From: Heligmosomoides polygyrus polygyrus
Lineage: Eukaryota; Nematoda; Chromadorea; Rhabditida; Heligmosomidae
Reading direction: 5' to 3'
DNA length: 64,000 nt
Assembly (NCBI GenBank): GCA_947396885.1
Contig: OX377202.1
Span: 4,836,001-4,900,000, forward strand
The translations under genes were made by a program, and so were the position numbers. The notes beneath the pieces are model-generated. The model saw only the letters and a program-made list of their open reading frames with translations. It had not been told where the DNA came from and ran no database searches. Positions 1 through 10,095 of the stretch are shown one piece after another. Position 1 is the first letter of the stretch. Every line of letters starts with the position of its first letter.

Positions 1-429
1 TTCCTCAATTTAATATATTTAATCCCCATCGCACTCGGTTTTCTTAAATTATCAGTACAATCGCTCACTTTCGAGTATTTCGCACCGCCTATGATGAAGC
101 GTCGTCGTCAAAAACTTTACAGTCGTAACGCTGACGTTCGAAAACGTTTGTAGAAATGCACGTAGACTGTAGTCGCAACTTAAAAAGTTTGTTTTTCACA
201 AGTGGATACATAGTTTTGAAACGCCAAATTTCAATCAATTTTCTTCAAAAAATTTTGATTCTCGTATGAGACGAAAACAATCTCTGAAAGTGAGTGGTTA
301 CCTATTATCGACTACGAAGAATCTAGAAAAGCTAGTGCGGCCCTACAGAAATCAACGCGAAACGAGATATGGGCAAGTTTTAGAGTGGATACGTACTTTT
401 GAAACGAACTGTATTGGCTGCTTGAATAC
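1..429. other. Unassigned AT-rich sequence at the window edge
   Basis: I see no recognisable coding domain or repeat here. Short open frames cross it but none shows a motif. Confidence 0.3.
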
Positions 430-694
430 GTGGTGCATTCGACGAAGGAGTCGGCTGTCGCGTATACCAGATAACTGGTTTGGGTTTCTGCCCAGGCCAT
501 CTAAGCCGTCCATCTCTCCGGGGTCGGTGAATTGGTACCAGACTTCGCTGAGAAGGAAAAAGCACTCAATTATACATCAACTGACCACAGCAAATTACTG
601 TGTGGCCAACTGCGCATTCAAATCGCCTCCACGACATTCCATAGAAGAGGAATGCGTGGCGCATCCCCAAATCGATTCAGTAACGCCGTATAAC
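430..694 (+). repeat. tRNA-like SINE, old copy
   Basis: Member of the main SINE family of this window. In good copies it is about 290 bp: a tRNA-like head with an A-box-like TAGCGCAGTCGG and a B-box-like GGTTCGGATTTCC (internal RNA polymerase III promoter pattern), a body with GGTACCAGACTTGTCTGGG and GGCCACCGCAAG, and a tail AACGCCGTCC followed by TTTATCC repeats. This copy is diverged, its A-box region is poorly kept, and it ends at AACGCCGTAT. No protein is encoded; open frames through it are by-products. Family membership is clear from shared blocks in the same order; the parental tRNA is not identified. Confidence 0.8.
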
Positions 695-819
695 TTATCC
701 CTAAAGTCTCGGCTGCTTGGTACTAGACTTGCATGGAAAGATCTTACGCATCATTGTGACTCTTTGCTAACTTTCGAAAGCTGTTGTAGAAACCTGATAC
801 ACTTTCAAATAGTTTGAAC

Positions 820-856
820 GATTTCGCATAGAAGTAGAATGCACGGCGCATGCGGG
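820..856 (+). repeat. SINE tail fragment
   Basis: Only the tail block (GTAGAAGTAGAATGC then CGGCGCATGC, one or two changes) is present. It is a 3' relic of the same SINE. Confidence 0.5.
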
Positions 857-1364
857 AGGCATTAATTTGCGTTGGTGGCCCTTCTTTCTCGACCACAATC
901 CCTGCGCGAATCATTAATTGAACCTGCACTTGCTGCGGATTTCACAAATGTTTATGTGGCTCTTTGGTTCCTCATTCCACAGATATTTGTGTGCGCTGCT
1001 GCTGTTTGTTTGGAGGTATTCGTTGTGGTTATTCCAGTGTTTGTTCGCGTGGGAGGCAGAGCTATTCCTGGTGTTTTTGTTGACCTTAGGTCCACTATGT
1101 TCCCTAAATAATCACAACAAACACTGATGGGCTAGCCGATTATTTGTGGCACTTCCTGGTGCCATAAGTTTTGGTTACAGTTATTTATTTATTACTATTA
1201 CACTTCAAAGAGTGGAGGTGAATAAATAAATAGAATGTGCCAGAAATCAAATGTGAATGCCAGCGTATTACCGAAAGAACCCAAAACAAACGTAAACAAA
1301 CAGAACACTATACAAACAACAGGATGGAAAGCGTATTATGTAGTAGAAGGCTTTAAGCGGGATT
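857..1364. other. Unassigned stretch
   Basis: No domain or repeat recognised. Two short overlapping hydrophobic frames on the plus strand have no motif and I do not call them genes. Confidence 0.3.
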
Positions 1365-2270
1365 TGAAAACAACCTTCTATTTTCCTGACGAGAATTCGG
1401 CGACTCCGAAAGGATGGAAGGCTTGGTTGGCGTGGGCTGAAAACCCGTACCAAGATCCTCCATTGAAGTGCAGACGACAGTCGGCGCCGCATCAGACTGC
1501 ACTATCATGCGCCCATCATTGTAGTTATACCAGTGACTAATTCAGCCACGGTTCCCATTGTTCCATCATCTACGTCTATGATACGCATACCGAATTACTT
1601 TTTGGTTTCTGGTTTTCACAAATCACCGCAACATTCCTGGTGAACGCTTGGACTAACTCAGCAATTTCACCTAGAAATGGAGTGCACGGCGCATTCTAAG
1701 AGATAGCTTCTTCAGCTCCTACCTGTGAAGAGCTAACATGCTTGTGCTAATCCAACAGACCCGTTACCACTTCACTACCGAGGCTGCTGATTAGCCACCT
1801 TACAGCTGCTACAACATGTCCTACTGAAGCTTACCAGTATGCGCTGAGCGTTCCAACTTGATCGGTTTAGTGCCCAGGTAGTTAGACTTTTCGTTAGGTT
1901 AGCCCTTCCCAGATAAGAGGTAAAGGATTGCCCTGGAATACGCCATGCAGTCGACTTTTAGGTGAAGTCGCTGAGGTAGTTCGAACGACCACCAGGTGGG
2001 CTGCGGTGATTTGTGGGAGCCTGAAACGAAATGGCTAATTCGGTATATCGGCGTATCACAGACGTAGCTCATGGAACAATGGAAATCGCGGCTGAATTAA
2101 TCACTGGTAGAACTATGATGGACGCATGATAGAGCAGTAGGATGAGGCGCCGGCTGTTGTCCGCACCTCAAAGAAGGTTCTTGGTACGGGTCTCCCGCCT
2201 AGGTCAACCAAGCTTTCCATTCTTCTGGAGTCGCCAAATTCTATTCAGGAAAATAAAAGATTGCTTTTTT
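1365..2270. repeat. Foldback structure with SINE heads in both arms
   Basis: The left arm (about 1365-1710) reappears as an imperfect reverse complement at about 1920-2270. Paired blocks include the GAATTCGGCGACTCC region with the GGAGTCGCCAAATTC region, and TCAGCCACGGTTCC near 1550 with the matching block near 2085. Each arm holds a SINE head (minus at 1385-1515, plus at 2131-2240). After the right arm a SINE tail follows at 2305-2360. It could be a foldback transposon that captured a SINE, or a local inverted duplication. Confidence 0.65.
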
Positions 2271-2360
2271 AATTAGTTGTTAACCACAAGTCATAAGCAC
2301 ACTCAAATGCCTCCACGATATCCCGTAGAAGTAGAATGCATGGCGCATCCCACAGGGGGA

Positions 2361-2927
2361 ATGATAACTGCCTTGCTTTATCCCTATTGTTTATAACTGT
2401 GATTTGTTAGAAGTGGCGACCAAGTGAGGGTGGCGGTGAATGGTATACTGTATTTATTTGTTTATTGATTTATTTCATTTATGATTAGAATTTCTGCTTT
2501 CGAAATGCTTCAGTTTCTCTAAGAACCTGTTCCTCTACTTCCTGCTAATTTCGACGTGCTATTCGATCATTTCGTTTTGTCAAGCGATCAAAACACCGCC
2601 AAATCAAGTTCGCCTTACAAATTGATTACCACGCGGTTACATCTGCACATACGCAGGCAGATGTTTTCCGGCGGAGAATTGTCTAAACTTCACATCTAGC
2701 TCCGGGCTGAGAAAGATACTGTAGGTGTCTCCTGCATCACCCGATTACTAGAGTTTCTTCAGCGGAGCAAGTTCACGTTTAGGCTAAAGATAGCCTCTTG
2801 GTCTTTGGCTAGAATTCTGCTACGGATTTACCTTGAAATATTAGGTCGTAAGCAAAGTTCATAACAAAGGAAACTTTTACCTGTAATAGCCTGTGGAAGT
2901 TGAAGCACGTCCTCATTTTTTAGAATT
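2361..2927. other. Possible left continuation of the mariner E relic, otherwise unassigned
   Basis: Read on the minus strand, the part next to 2928 could continue mariner E beyond the RTE insertion (weak NED..ITGKS resemblance to the NEPF..ITGDEKW block). The rest has no recognisable feature. Confidence 0.3.
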
Positions 2928-3724
2928 AAAAATTGCGCAGCCCCTCCCTTCGGGCAGTCTGGCTGGCTGCCCGGAGTTCTTCGCCCGCACGACAGAGCCC
3001 GACTAGCTACCCGTGTTGCATTGCAGTCAAACACAGCAGCACTAAAGGGCCTCATTCCTCTGGCAGAGACGCTCAGATCGACGCAAGATCAGAGATGCTG
3101 TCGCATGGGCCAAGTCGTCGAAAATTAGGTGGGCCGGCCACGTAATGCGATTCGCAGACACCCGCTGAACGAGAGCCATCACCGACTGGATTCCACGGAA
3201 TGTCAAGTGAACACTAGGCGCCCATCAACACGTTGGTCGGGCTTCTTCGTGAAAGCCCTGAACGACCGATATGACGCTCTTCGTGTCCCTCGAGCGAGGA
3301 GGATCTATTGGAGCACTCTGGCACGCGACAGGGACGAATAGAGACGCTGCTGGCACCCGCTCGAGCAAGTCGATGATCAACAGGACGATAGGTGATAAGG
3401 ATAAAGGATAAAGGACGGCGCTATTCAAGCCTCTTTGGGATGCGCCACGCATTCTACCTCTACGGGAGGTCGTGGAGGTGTGTTGAATGCGTATTTGGCT
3501 ATACATTTACTTGCGGTGGCCAGCCGATGTACAAGTCAGTGCTTTATCCTTCCCAGGCAAGTCTGGTACCAATTCACCGACCTCATAGGGATGGAAGGCT
3601 TGGTTGGCCTGGGCGGGAAATCCGAACCAGGAATCTGGTATCGGGTGCAGGCGACAGTCGGCGCCTCCTCCGACTGCGCTCCACGCGCCCACAACAGGTG
3701 ATACAGGTGAAAAATTGCGCAGCC
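2928..3724 (+). mobile_element. 5'-truncated RTE-type LINE fragment with 15-bp target duplication
   Basis: The plus strand encodes the C-terminal tail typical of RTE reverse transcriptases ([23 protein letters not shown], then DWIPR and a [18 protein letters not shown] block) with stops and frameshifts. The 15-mer AAAAATTGCGCAGCC occurs at 2928-2942 and again at 3710-3724, as a target-site duplication. The LINE tail GGTGATACAG next to the right repeat matches the tail of the larger RTE copy ending at 22921. A minus-strand SINE sits inside the tail (3397-3695). The host sequence is the minus-strand mariner relic to the right. The fragment is not functional. Confidence 0.75.
3397..3695 (-). repeat. 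tRNA-like SINE, full length, inserted in the RTE tail
   Basis: All blocks of the family are present on the minus strand, from the CGTGGAGCGCAGTCGG-like head near 3690 to the TTTATCC tail near 3400. AGGTGAT flanks it on both sides (3390-3396 and 3696-3702), a short direct repeat at the break in the LINE tail. Confidence 0.9.
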
Positions 3725-4127
3725 TCAACGAAACACAGATGTCGTGGCGCTTCAGCACCTGCCCGGCGGTCAGTTCGTGCGGGATCCATTTATCCAATTT
3801 CTTCACTTTTCCGATCGCATCCAAATGGCGACTGATAGTGCTGCCGTCAACGCCAAAATGCTCTACTGGCTCTCTCACAGTTTGACGCGGATCCGCTTCC
3901 ACCGTAGCCTTGAGTTGATCGTCGTTGAGCAGCGGTGGCTGCCTATGTCGGTCGCCATCTTCCAGACGTTCATCTTCAGATGGAAACGCTTCGAACCAGG
4001 GCGAATTGTGCGTTCCACAAGTGAAAGCCTCCCCGAAAGCAGCGTTGGTGTTACGAACTACGTCCATGACGTTGTGTCCACTCTTCCATTCATATAAGTA
4101 GAGCACCCGAATATCACGTTGATTCAT
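3725..4127 (-). pseudogene. Mariner transposase N-terminal fragment (family E)
   Basis: Start MNQRDIRVLYLYEWK with the helix-turn-helix region that follows in mariners (LKATVEADPRQTV, then STISRHLDAIGKVKKLDKW) and the diagnostic WIPHEL motif about residue 120. The protein stops being readable at the RTE insertion point, so the catalytic DD34D region is missing or lies decayed on the far side. The true 5' end of the element is near 4308, giving a 5' leader of about 180 bp, normal for mariner. Confidence 0.8.
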
Positions 4128-4309
4128 ACTGTAAGAACGAACTCAATAACTTGACAAGAGGCAATTATCTCATTAAAGCTATAAATGGTAAGAAATCGGA
4201 GATTCTACGCTTTCAGAGACGAATGCCTGAAAAAGGGAACATTCATACCCACGAAAAATCGACCAGAAATTGAGGTAGCAAATCTGGCCATTTCATATAC
4301 AACGACCTA
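4128..4309 (-). mobile_element. 5' leader and terminal repeat of mariner E
   Basis: Reading leftward from TA at 4308-4309 gives TTAGGTCGTTG, a mariner-type terminus, followed by an untranslated leader to the start codon at 4127. The first 50 bases are repeated in opposite orientation from 4369. Confidence 0.65.
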
Positions 4310-4421
4310 ATAGTATGACACTGCTGCTGCGGTCAGGATGATCGAGCGCAGCAGCAGTGTCATACTATTAGGTCGTTGCATATGAAATGGCCAGATTTGT
4401 TACCTCAATTTCTGGTCGATT
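4259..4421. repeat. Near-perfect palindrome of two facing mariner ends
   Basis: Arms 4259-4332 and 4347-4421 are almost exact reverse complements. Each outer part is a mariner end (TTAGGTCGTTGCATATGAAA) starting at TA 4308-4309 and TA 4369-4370. The inner part is a shared flank, GTATGACACTGCTGCTGCG. A solo terminus or an inverted duplication of the junction would both explain it. Confidence 0.8.
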
Positions 4422-4805
4422 TTGTAGTAAATGCTCTGTGCAGGGTTTGGTTTCAGAAAAGATATTCTTACGGTCGTGTCGGTCGGTCGGGAGGTGAGCT
4501 CAAAATTCCCTGGTTCAGTTCAAAATTGAGGGGCTGTCTAGGCACTATCACCTAGTTCGGTGTCAAGCGGATCTCAATAATGCCAAAACTTCATTCTTCA
4601 GGGAAGAAGCGAACGGTCAGAATGTTTGAATTTAACGTCATGTCACTGGTGTATAGCTTCAGCTGCATAATCATTTCCGGAGGTCCCCCGACGTCACTTT
4701 TCCTACGAACACCTGCCGGTACCTAGTTCGATCACGAGTCTTCAGTCTTTGATGCCTACGTAACATCTGTGTTTACCACGAGGGGCGCCTGCACTGGGTG
4801 CATCG
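4422..4805. other. Unassigned stretch
   Basis: No recognisable coding domain; nothing further seen. Confidence 0.3.
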
Positions 4806-5612
4806 TAGGATCTAATGATCTATGAGAGGTTTTTTCGCTGAAGTTACTGAAACGTCACACTGTTGACAGTGAACGGGGAGACCGCTGTGATTTACGGCTT
4901 CATATCCTCACGAGTTTTGAATGACCAGGTGCTAGAAACACTTTAGAAAGTCGTTTTCCACTGAAGTTCAAAGATGTGGCGTTTGGCCCGCGTCTACCGC
5001 AAACTTGGGCAATCAAACCTTCATTTCGACTTATTTGCAGTACATTACGTAAAAGAATAAAGTGCATGAAAAGTATAAAATGCGATGGTTCAATAATTGA
5101 ATAAAATAATAAAATATGACAAATAGTAAAAAATACTATATAATAGAGAAGGCAAATATGTAAATATGAAGGAAGTGGACGTAATAGGATCAGTTTTCTT
5201 CCATGCTATTGTAAAAAAAAAACTGATCCTATTCCATCCACTCGCTTCATATTTGCCTTCTATATTATATCCTGTTTTTATTTTATTTTACTATTTGTGA
5301 CATCTTAATGTTTTGTTCAATTTTTGCACCATCGTATTTTCTATTTTTCATTCACTTTATTCTTTTATTAATGTATTGCAAACAAATCGTAACGAAGGTT
5401 TGATTGCCCAAGTTTGCGATAGACGCGCGGCAAACGCCACATCCTCGAACTTCAGTGGAAAACGACTTTCTAAAGTGCTTCTAGCGCCTGTTGTTTCAAA
5501 ACTCGTGAGGATAATAATCCTTAAATCACAGCGGTCTCCCCATTCACTGTCAACGGTGTGACGTTTCAGTAATTTCAGCGAAAAAGCTCTCACATATCAT
5601 TAGATATCACTA
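4806..5612. repeat. Long foldback element, about 0.8 kb
   Basis: Arms of about 390 bp (4806-5200 and 5216-5612) are imperfect reverse complements, with outer ends GATCTAATGATCTATGAGAG and its counterpart, and a tight inner match (AATAGGATCAGTTTT against AAAACTGATCCTATT). The loop is under 20 bp. There is no transposase; it looks like a non-autonomous foldback/MITE or an old inverted duplication. Short frames crossing the right arm are not genes. Confidence 0.8.
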
Positions 5613-5728
5613 TTGTAGGTTCCGTGTAATCTTGCGTTCTTCAGGCCCAATACAGGATAAGCTATAGAGTTCATGATGATTTCAAGGATTCAAGTCAGCA
5701 TTTTCCTCTACATATTCTCTAACGCTTG

Positions 5729-6020
5729 GGCTCGTGTAGCGCAGTCGGAGGAGGCGCCGGCTGTTGCGTGCACCCGATACCAGGTTCCTGGTTCGGATCT
5801 CCCGCCCAGGCCAACCAAGACTTCCATCCCTCCGGGGTCGGCGAATTGGTGCCAGACTTGTCTGGGAAGGATAAAGCACTGACTTGTTCATCGGCTGGCC
5901 ACCGCAAGTAATTGTATGGCCAAATACGCATTCAGATCACTTTTAGAGCAGATCCCGTAGAAGTAGAATGCGTGGCACATCCCGAAAGGGGTTGAGTAAC
6001 GCCGTCTATTCTTTATTTAT
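5729..6020 (+). repeat. tRNA-like SINE, near full length
   Basis: Head GTGTAGCGCAGTCGGAGG, B-box-like GGTTCGGATCTCC, body blocks in order, tail AACGCCGTCTATTC. The sequence is close to the family consensus. Confidence 0.9.
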
Positions 6021-6330
6021 GTTCGTGATCAACGCACATGGCCAGGAATTGTGTATGATGTCAGATCTCCATCCACAGTACCTCGTTTTCAGCGGCGTTT
6101 TCTGGTTTGGATTCGGATTTCATCCAAGTCCAAAGACTTTGCTCAGCGGCATTTTGGGCACTTTAAGTGACCATGATGCTTTTAGAATCCTTCAAACCGC
6201 CATTAAAAAATTGAACATAGAACAGTTATTGCGCCAAATGTGATACAGAATCTGTTCTGCACAAAAGATTGTAACAAAAATTGGTCTTTCGAATTTTTAG
6301 CAAAAATGATTTCTTCCATGGTTTGCATGA
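6021..6330. other. Unassigned stretch
   Basis: No domain or repeat recognised between the SINE and the maT-like element. Confidence 0.3.
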
Positions 6331-6449
6331 AGTGGGGAGCGAAAAAGTAACGGGTTGAGAGTTTGATGTTTCCCAGTGCAAACGCATCAACCCGCAACAC
6401 TACGGCAATGGCGCCATTTGTTTCGGTAGATCTTTTTGTACCGGTCAGT

Positions 6450-7790
6450 CTCATCCGAGTTCAATTTGGAGCCATCAACCGTGTTCTGCATATTGTCAAA
6501 CCGAAGAACCGCAGTTTTGGAACTGCATCGTCGAGGAATGCGTCAGAGTGACATCGTTCGTTTGCTCGGCGTCGCTCAAACGACTGTTTCCAAAGCAGTA
6601 ATTCGGTACCAGGAGTTGGGCCATGAAGGTGGCCGTCCAGGCCGAGGACGTAAGCGCACCGTCAACACGTCCCGAATACGGAAAATCATCAAGAAGCGAG
6701 TTGACCGAAATCCGAAGACTTCCATGAGGAAAAGCGCGCGAGACATCGGTGTCAGCCCTCTTCCAAAGATGAGCTAGGTTTGCAGCCGTACAGGACCCAA
6801 AAAGTTCAGCTTCTAACGGACAAGAACAAGCGCGAACGGCTCTTTCTATGTCGCCAACTAAGGATGCGGGGCGCAGGTCAAGGATGGGAACGGATACTCT
6901 TCACAGATGAGAAGTTGTTCACCGTGGAGCAGACGCACAATCGCCAAAATGACAGGATCTGGTTCACACAAGCTCCGGACACCTACTCCATCGTTGAACA
7001 CTGCCAAAATCCCCAACCGGTCATGATACGGGGTGGAATGTGCGCCAGCGGCAAAACACTCTTCTTCTTCGTGGACCGAGGAGTGAACATTGACCAAGAT
7101 GTATACCGGCGAAACATTCTTGAGGCTGTGGTCCTTCGTTGGGCTCGACAGCACTTCAGTAATACGCAGTGGACGTTTCAACAGGACTCTGCGCCAGCGC
7201 CTAGGTCAAAGTCACGCAGGAGTGGTGCAAGGCCAACTTCCCCAAAACAGTTGACAATTTCGATGAGCAATCAACAAATAACAACAACATACACCTACAG
7301 CAACATCATGTCCGATAGGTTTCGAAGTGGCGCGAATGCAGGGTGCCAAACGTTTCGCGAAGTTTCCTGCAATGGGTCGCAGATCATCAGGAGACAGACG
7401 GTCGCACTCTCGGCGCAAGGATTGCTTCAAGGACTCGAGACTGCGGTGGCTTTTGCACAGGCCCTGGAGTCCAAAATCGACCACACGCTGTAGTCCATCG
7501 GGTTCAGTTCTGGAGAGTTTGGGGGCCCGACTTTACAACATCTGAGGAATGGCCCCCAAACTCTCCAGACCTGAACCCGATGGACTACAGCGTGTGGTCG
7601 ATTTTGGAGTCCAGGGGCTTTGCGAAACGTCACCGCAGTCTTGAGTCGCTGAAGGAATCCTTGCGCCAGGAGTGGGAACGGTTGTCTCCTGATGACCTGC
7701 GGCCCATCGCCGAAACATTCGCGAAACGTTTGGCACCCTGCATTCGCGCCAAGGGAGGCCACTTCGAAACCGATCGGACATGATGTTGCT
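6450..7790 (+). pseudogene. Broken maT-like transposase with inverted 3'-end duplication
   Basis: The N-terminal half has a helix-turn-helix region (RQSDIVRLLGVAQTTVSK) and a basic RPGRGRKRTVN linker. A catalytic block with the first Asp (ILFTDEKLFTVEQ) and a second block (WTFQQDSAPA) follow in another frame. The third-Asp block (EEWPPNSPDLNPMDYSVW) appears only at 7541-7600, after about 290 bp of antisense sequence. That antisense segment is the reverse complement of the transposase 3' end from PPNSPD past the stop codon. The protein therefore cannot be made continuously. The sister copy is built the same way, so the rearrangement came before their separation. Confidence 0.85.
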
Positions 7791-7839
7791 ATAGGTGTAT
7801 GTTCTTGTTACTTGTTGATTGCTCATCGAAATTGTCAAC
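7251..7839. repeat. Internal palindrome of the maT-like element, copy 1
   Basis: Arms of about 280 bp are separated by a 23-bp loop (GACTTTACAACATCTGAGGA plus three bases). The right arm is the native transposase 3' end and the left arm is its inverted duplicate. Any transcript through it would fold into a long hairpin. Confidence 0.9.
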
Positions 7840-7890
7840 CGTTTTTCACTTATGATAAAAGAGCTTCAACCCGCTATTTTGGCGCATATA

Positions 7891-8171
7891 TTCAAGGAAA
7901 ATATCGTCTTCTCTTTAAAAAGAACTATTTTTTAGATAACTTCACAAATGTCTTCTCTGTTTAAGGGCATTTTCTAACGTGTAGTTGATTTTTAGTAGAG
8001 AATCGAGGATTGATGCAGGAAGCTCATTCCAAATTTTAACAACGCGAGCCGAAAATTACTCTTGATTTTTTAAGTGCAGTCTTTGCGGTTGAATTGCAAG
8101 GTTGTCCCCTCGGATAGTTCCGTTTAATGCAGTTAGTGCGGCTGCTGCCGTTCTTTCGCGCAATTTTCTGT
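7891..8171. other. Unassigned AT-rich spacer
   Basis: No recognised feature between two transposons. Confidence 0.3.
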
Positions 8172-9438
8172 TAGGTTGGTGCATAAGTTCTCGGACATTT
8201 GGGGCATGAAATATTCATTATCACAACATACGAACAACAATATCAAATCATTTGAAGTAACCACCCTTTACCTCAATTGTCTTTCGCCAACGTGCTGGTA
8301 ATTCATGGATGCCTTTTCTCCAAAACGTGGCCGGTTGCGATTCGAAAAATGTGAGCAGTGCCTCCTTGACATCCTCTTGGTTCCTAAATTGCTGGCCGTC
8401 CAAATTGCGTTGAAGACTCGAAGACAAACGATAATCAGAAGAAGCGAGATCTGGTGAGTAGGGTGGATGCGGAAGAACGGTCCATCCGTAGTCCGCCAAC
8501 TCAGCCGCCGTCGCTCTAGCAATATGCGGTCTAGCGTTGTCGTGTTGAAAACACACCTTCACTTGCTCTCCTCGTGTGGTTTGAAGGTGGGCCCTCAACT
8601 TCCTCAGTTGGTTGACGTAAACCTCTGCATTCGCTGTTATCCCTTCGTCCAGCAGCTCCCAGTATTCTACGCCAAGAACGCCCCACCAAATGCATAGCAT
8701 CACCTTTTTCACGTGAAGGTCGGGTTTCGGAACGTCCTCTGCCTCTCCAGTTGCGTCAACCTACTGTGCACGCCGGGGTGATAATTAGAGTAGAGTATCC
8801 ACCTCTCATCCCCGGTGACAAGGCTGTCCAGCCATCCGTAGGTACGTCTGAGGGTAAGGAGGGACAGAGCGACATCGGCTCTGCGATCCATGTCATGTTG
8901 TGTCGTCATGAGGTACCCAGCGACCCAATTTTTGCACCTTGCCAATCGACTTCAATCCTCGGACGTCTGTTGAGTGACTAGCACCAAGAGTGCTTGATAG
9001 TTCGCGAGTGGTTTAGTCCGCTTCCACTCTACTTCGGAGGCCATCCAAATCCAGTGTCATCGGGTGCCCTCCTCGTTCATTATCTTCAACGGAGAATTCA
9101 CCAACTGCAAACTTCGAGAACCACTGGTACACAGTACTTCTAGCAGGAGCACTCTCGCTGCAAACATCCTTCAGGCGACGATACGATTCGTTGGAATTGA
9201 GGCCAGACTGATGCAGGAATAACATGACGTGCCGAATATGCGCCTCAGTTGGGATGAATTGCTTAGCCATAATAGCTGACGTTAACAACGCAGAAGTGAA
9301 TGTTCGGAACAGTTCTGTAGCCCTTTCCTTCCTCTATCTATCGATCATTTACGCGTTGATACATGTGGGAAATTTGGCGGGAAAATGCGCTTTCAATTCA
9401 GGAGGGATCAAATGTCCGAGAACTTATGCACCAACCTA
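8172..9438 (-). mobile_element. Full-length mariner, family B
   Basis: Inverted termini begin TAGGTTGGTGCATAAGTTCT (8172) and end with the exact complement (9438), each at a TA. At 1.27 kb the length is standard for a mariner. The transposase on the minus strand is broken. Confidence 0.95.
8248..9270 (-). pseudogene. Mariner transposase, inactivated (family B)
   Basis: It starts MAKQFIPTEAHIRHVMLFL at 9270 and spans about 340 codons, the normal mariner length. Seen in order: the N-terminal recognition region (STVYQWFSKFAVGEFSVED), a break near 9013, LGRW/VPHD remnants in shifted frames, first catalytic block GDERWILY, second block HDNARPHIARA, and PYSPDLASSDYRL holding the third Asp of DD34D. 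Stops and frameshifts separate the first third from the rest, so it is dead. GDERW replaces the usual GDEKW. A decayed relative lies at 54836-56690. Confidence 0.9.
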
Positions 9439-10095
9439 ATATATGCATATTGTAGACGAACCAAGGACAGCTTTTTCCACCCGTCAGTCCCTATTCCTTC
9501 TCTGCCTGTGGCCGTAGTAGCTGTTCGTTTTCCCTGCTAGATTCGCACGTGGCGCTGAAACATTTCGATAACGTTCATGTGACGTTAATGTCTCGACGTC
9601 GTTACCCAGAGCATCTGTTGTGGCCATGGCGCCGAACCAGTTCTTCTTCTCGTCCAGTCTTTAACGACTCGTGGCCACTGGTTATCAGCCACTGATAGCA
9701 GAAAAGTGTGATCTACTTCGTTATCTGGGTGTTCCTGATGTCGACGAAACAAACAATCGCCGTCCTCCGCTCCCCACTTATCTCCTTTTCCGGTCACACG
9801 GTGTCATAGTTGAGCGGTAATGTGACCGAATGGTAATCAGTGCTGATCCGGCGACGTCTTCGGAAGAACAAGGATCGCCTAGCGAGGCTTCTGGGAGCGA
9901 ATGATAGTGATGTAAGCTCAGGTGGCTTAATATGCGCCATTTGTTCTGTTATATGGCTTTTCGATGACACGCAGGAGTAAAATACATGGCGCATGCCAGA
10001 AGAGTTTAGCTGCACAACCTCTTCTGATGAATCTCGTCCACCAGGCGTTTAGGACTGGAGGCCAACCTAGTTTTCGACGGCTTCGCCCATTCCAT
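9439..10095. other. Mostly unassigned, with small SINE-like tail relic
   Basis: Apart from the possible LINE relic, a SINE-tail-like block (AGGAGTAAAATACATGGCGC) lies near 9972. Nothing else is recognised. Confidence 0.35.
9590..9790 (-). pseudogene. Possible LINE (RTE) C-terminal relic
   Basis: A minus-strand frame contains DNQWPRVVKDWTRR, resembling the DxRWTRAVTDWIPR segment of RTE C-termini. The neighbouring residues are not convincing; this is a low-grade match by eye. Confidence 0.35.

Larger units (their letters stand above)
6331..7890 (+). mobile_element. maT-like Tc1/mariner element with internal hairpin, copy 1
   Basis: The left end (GCGAAAAAGTAACGGGTTGA) and right end (reverse complement GCGCCAAAATAGCGGGTTGA) are inverted repeats shared with the copy at 18661-20218. 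The element carries transposase fragments and an internal inverted repeat with arms 7251-7527 and 7551-7839. The left end is more diverged than the right, so the outer boundary is approximate. Confidence 0.85.
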
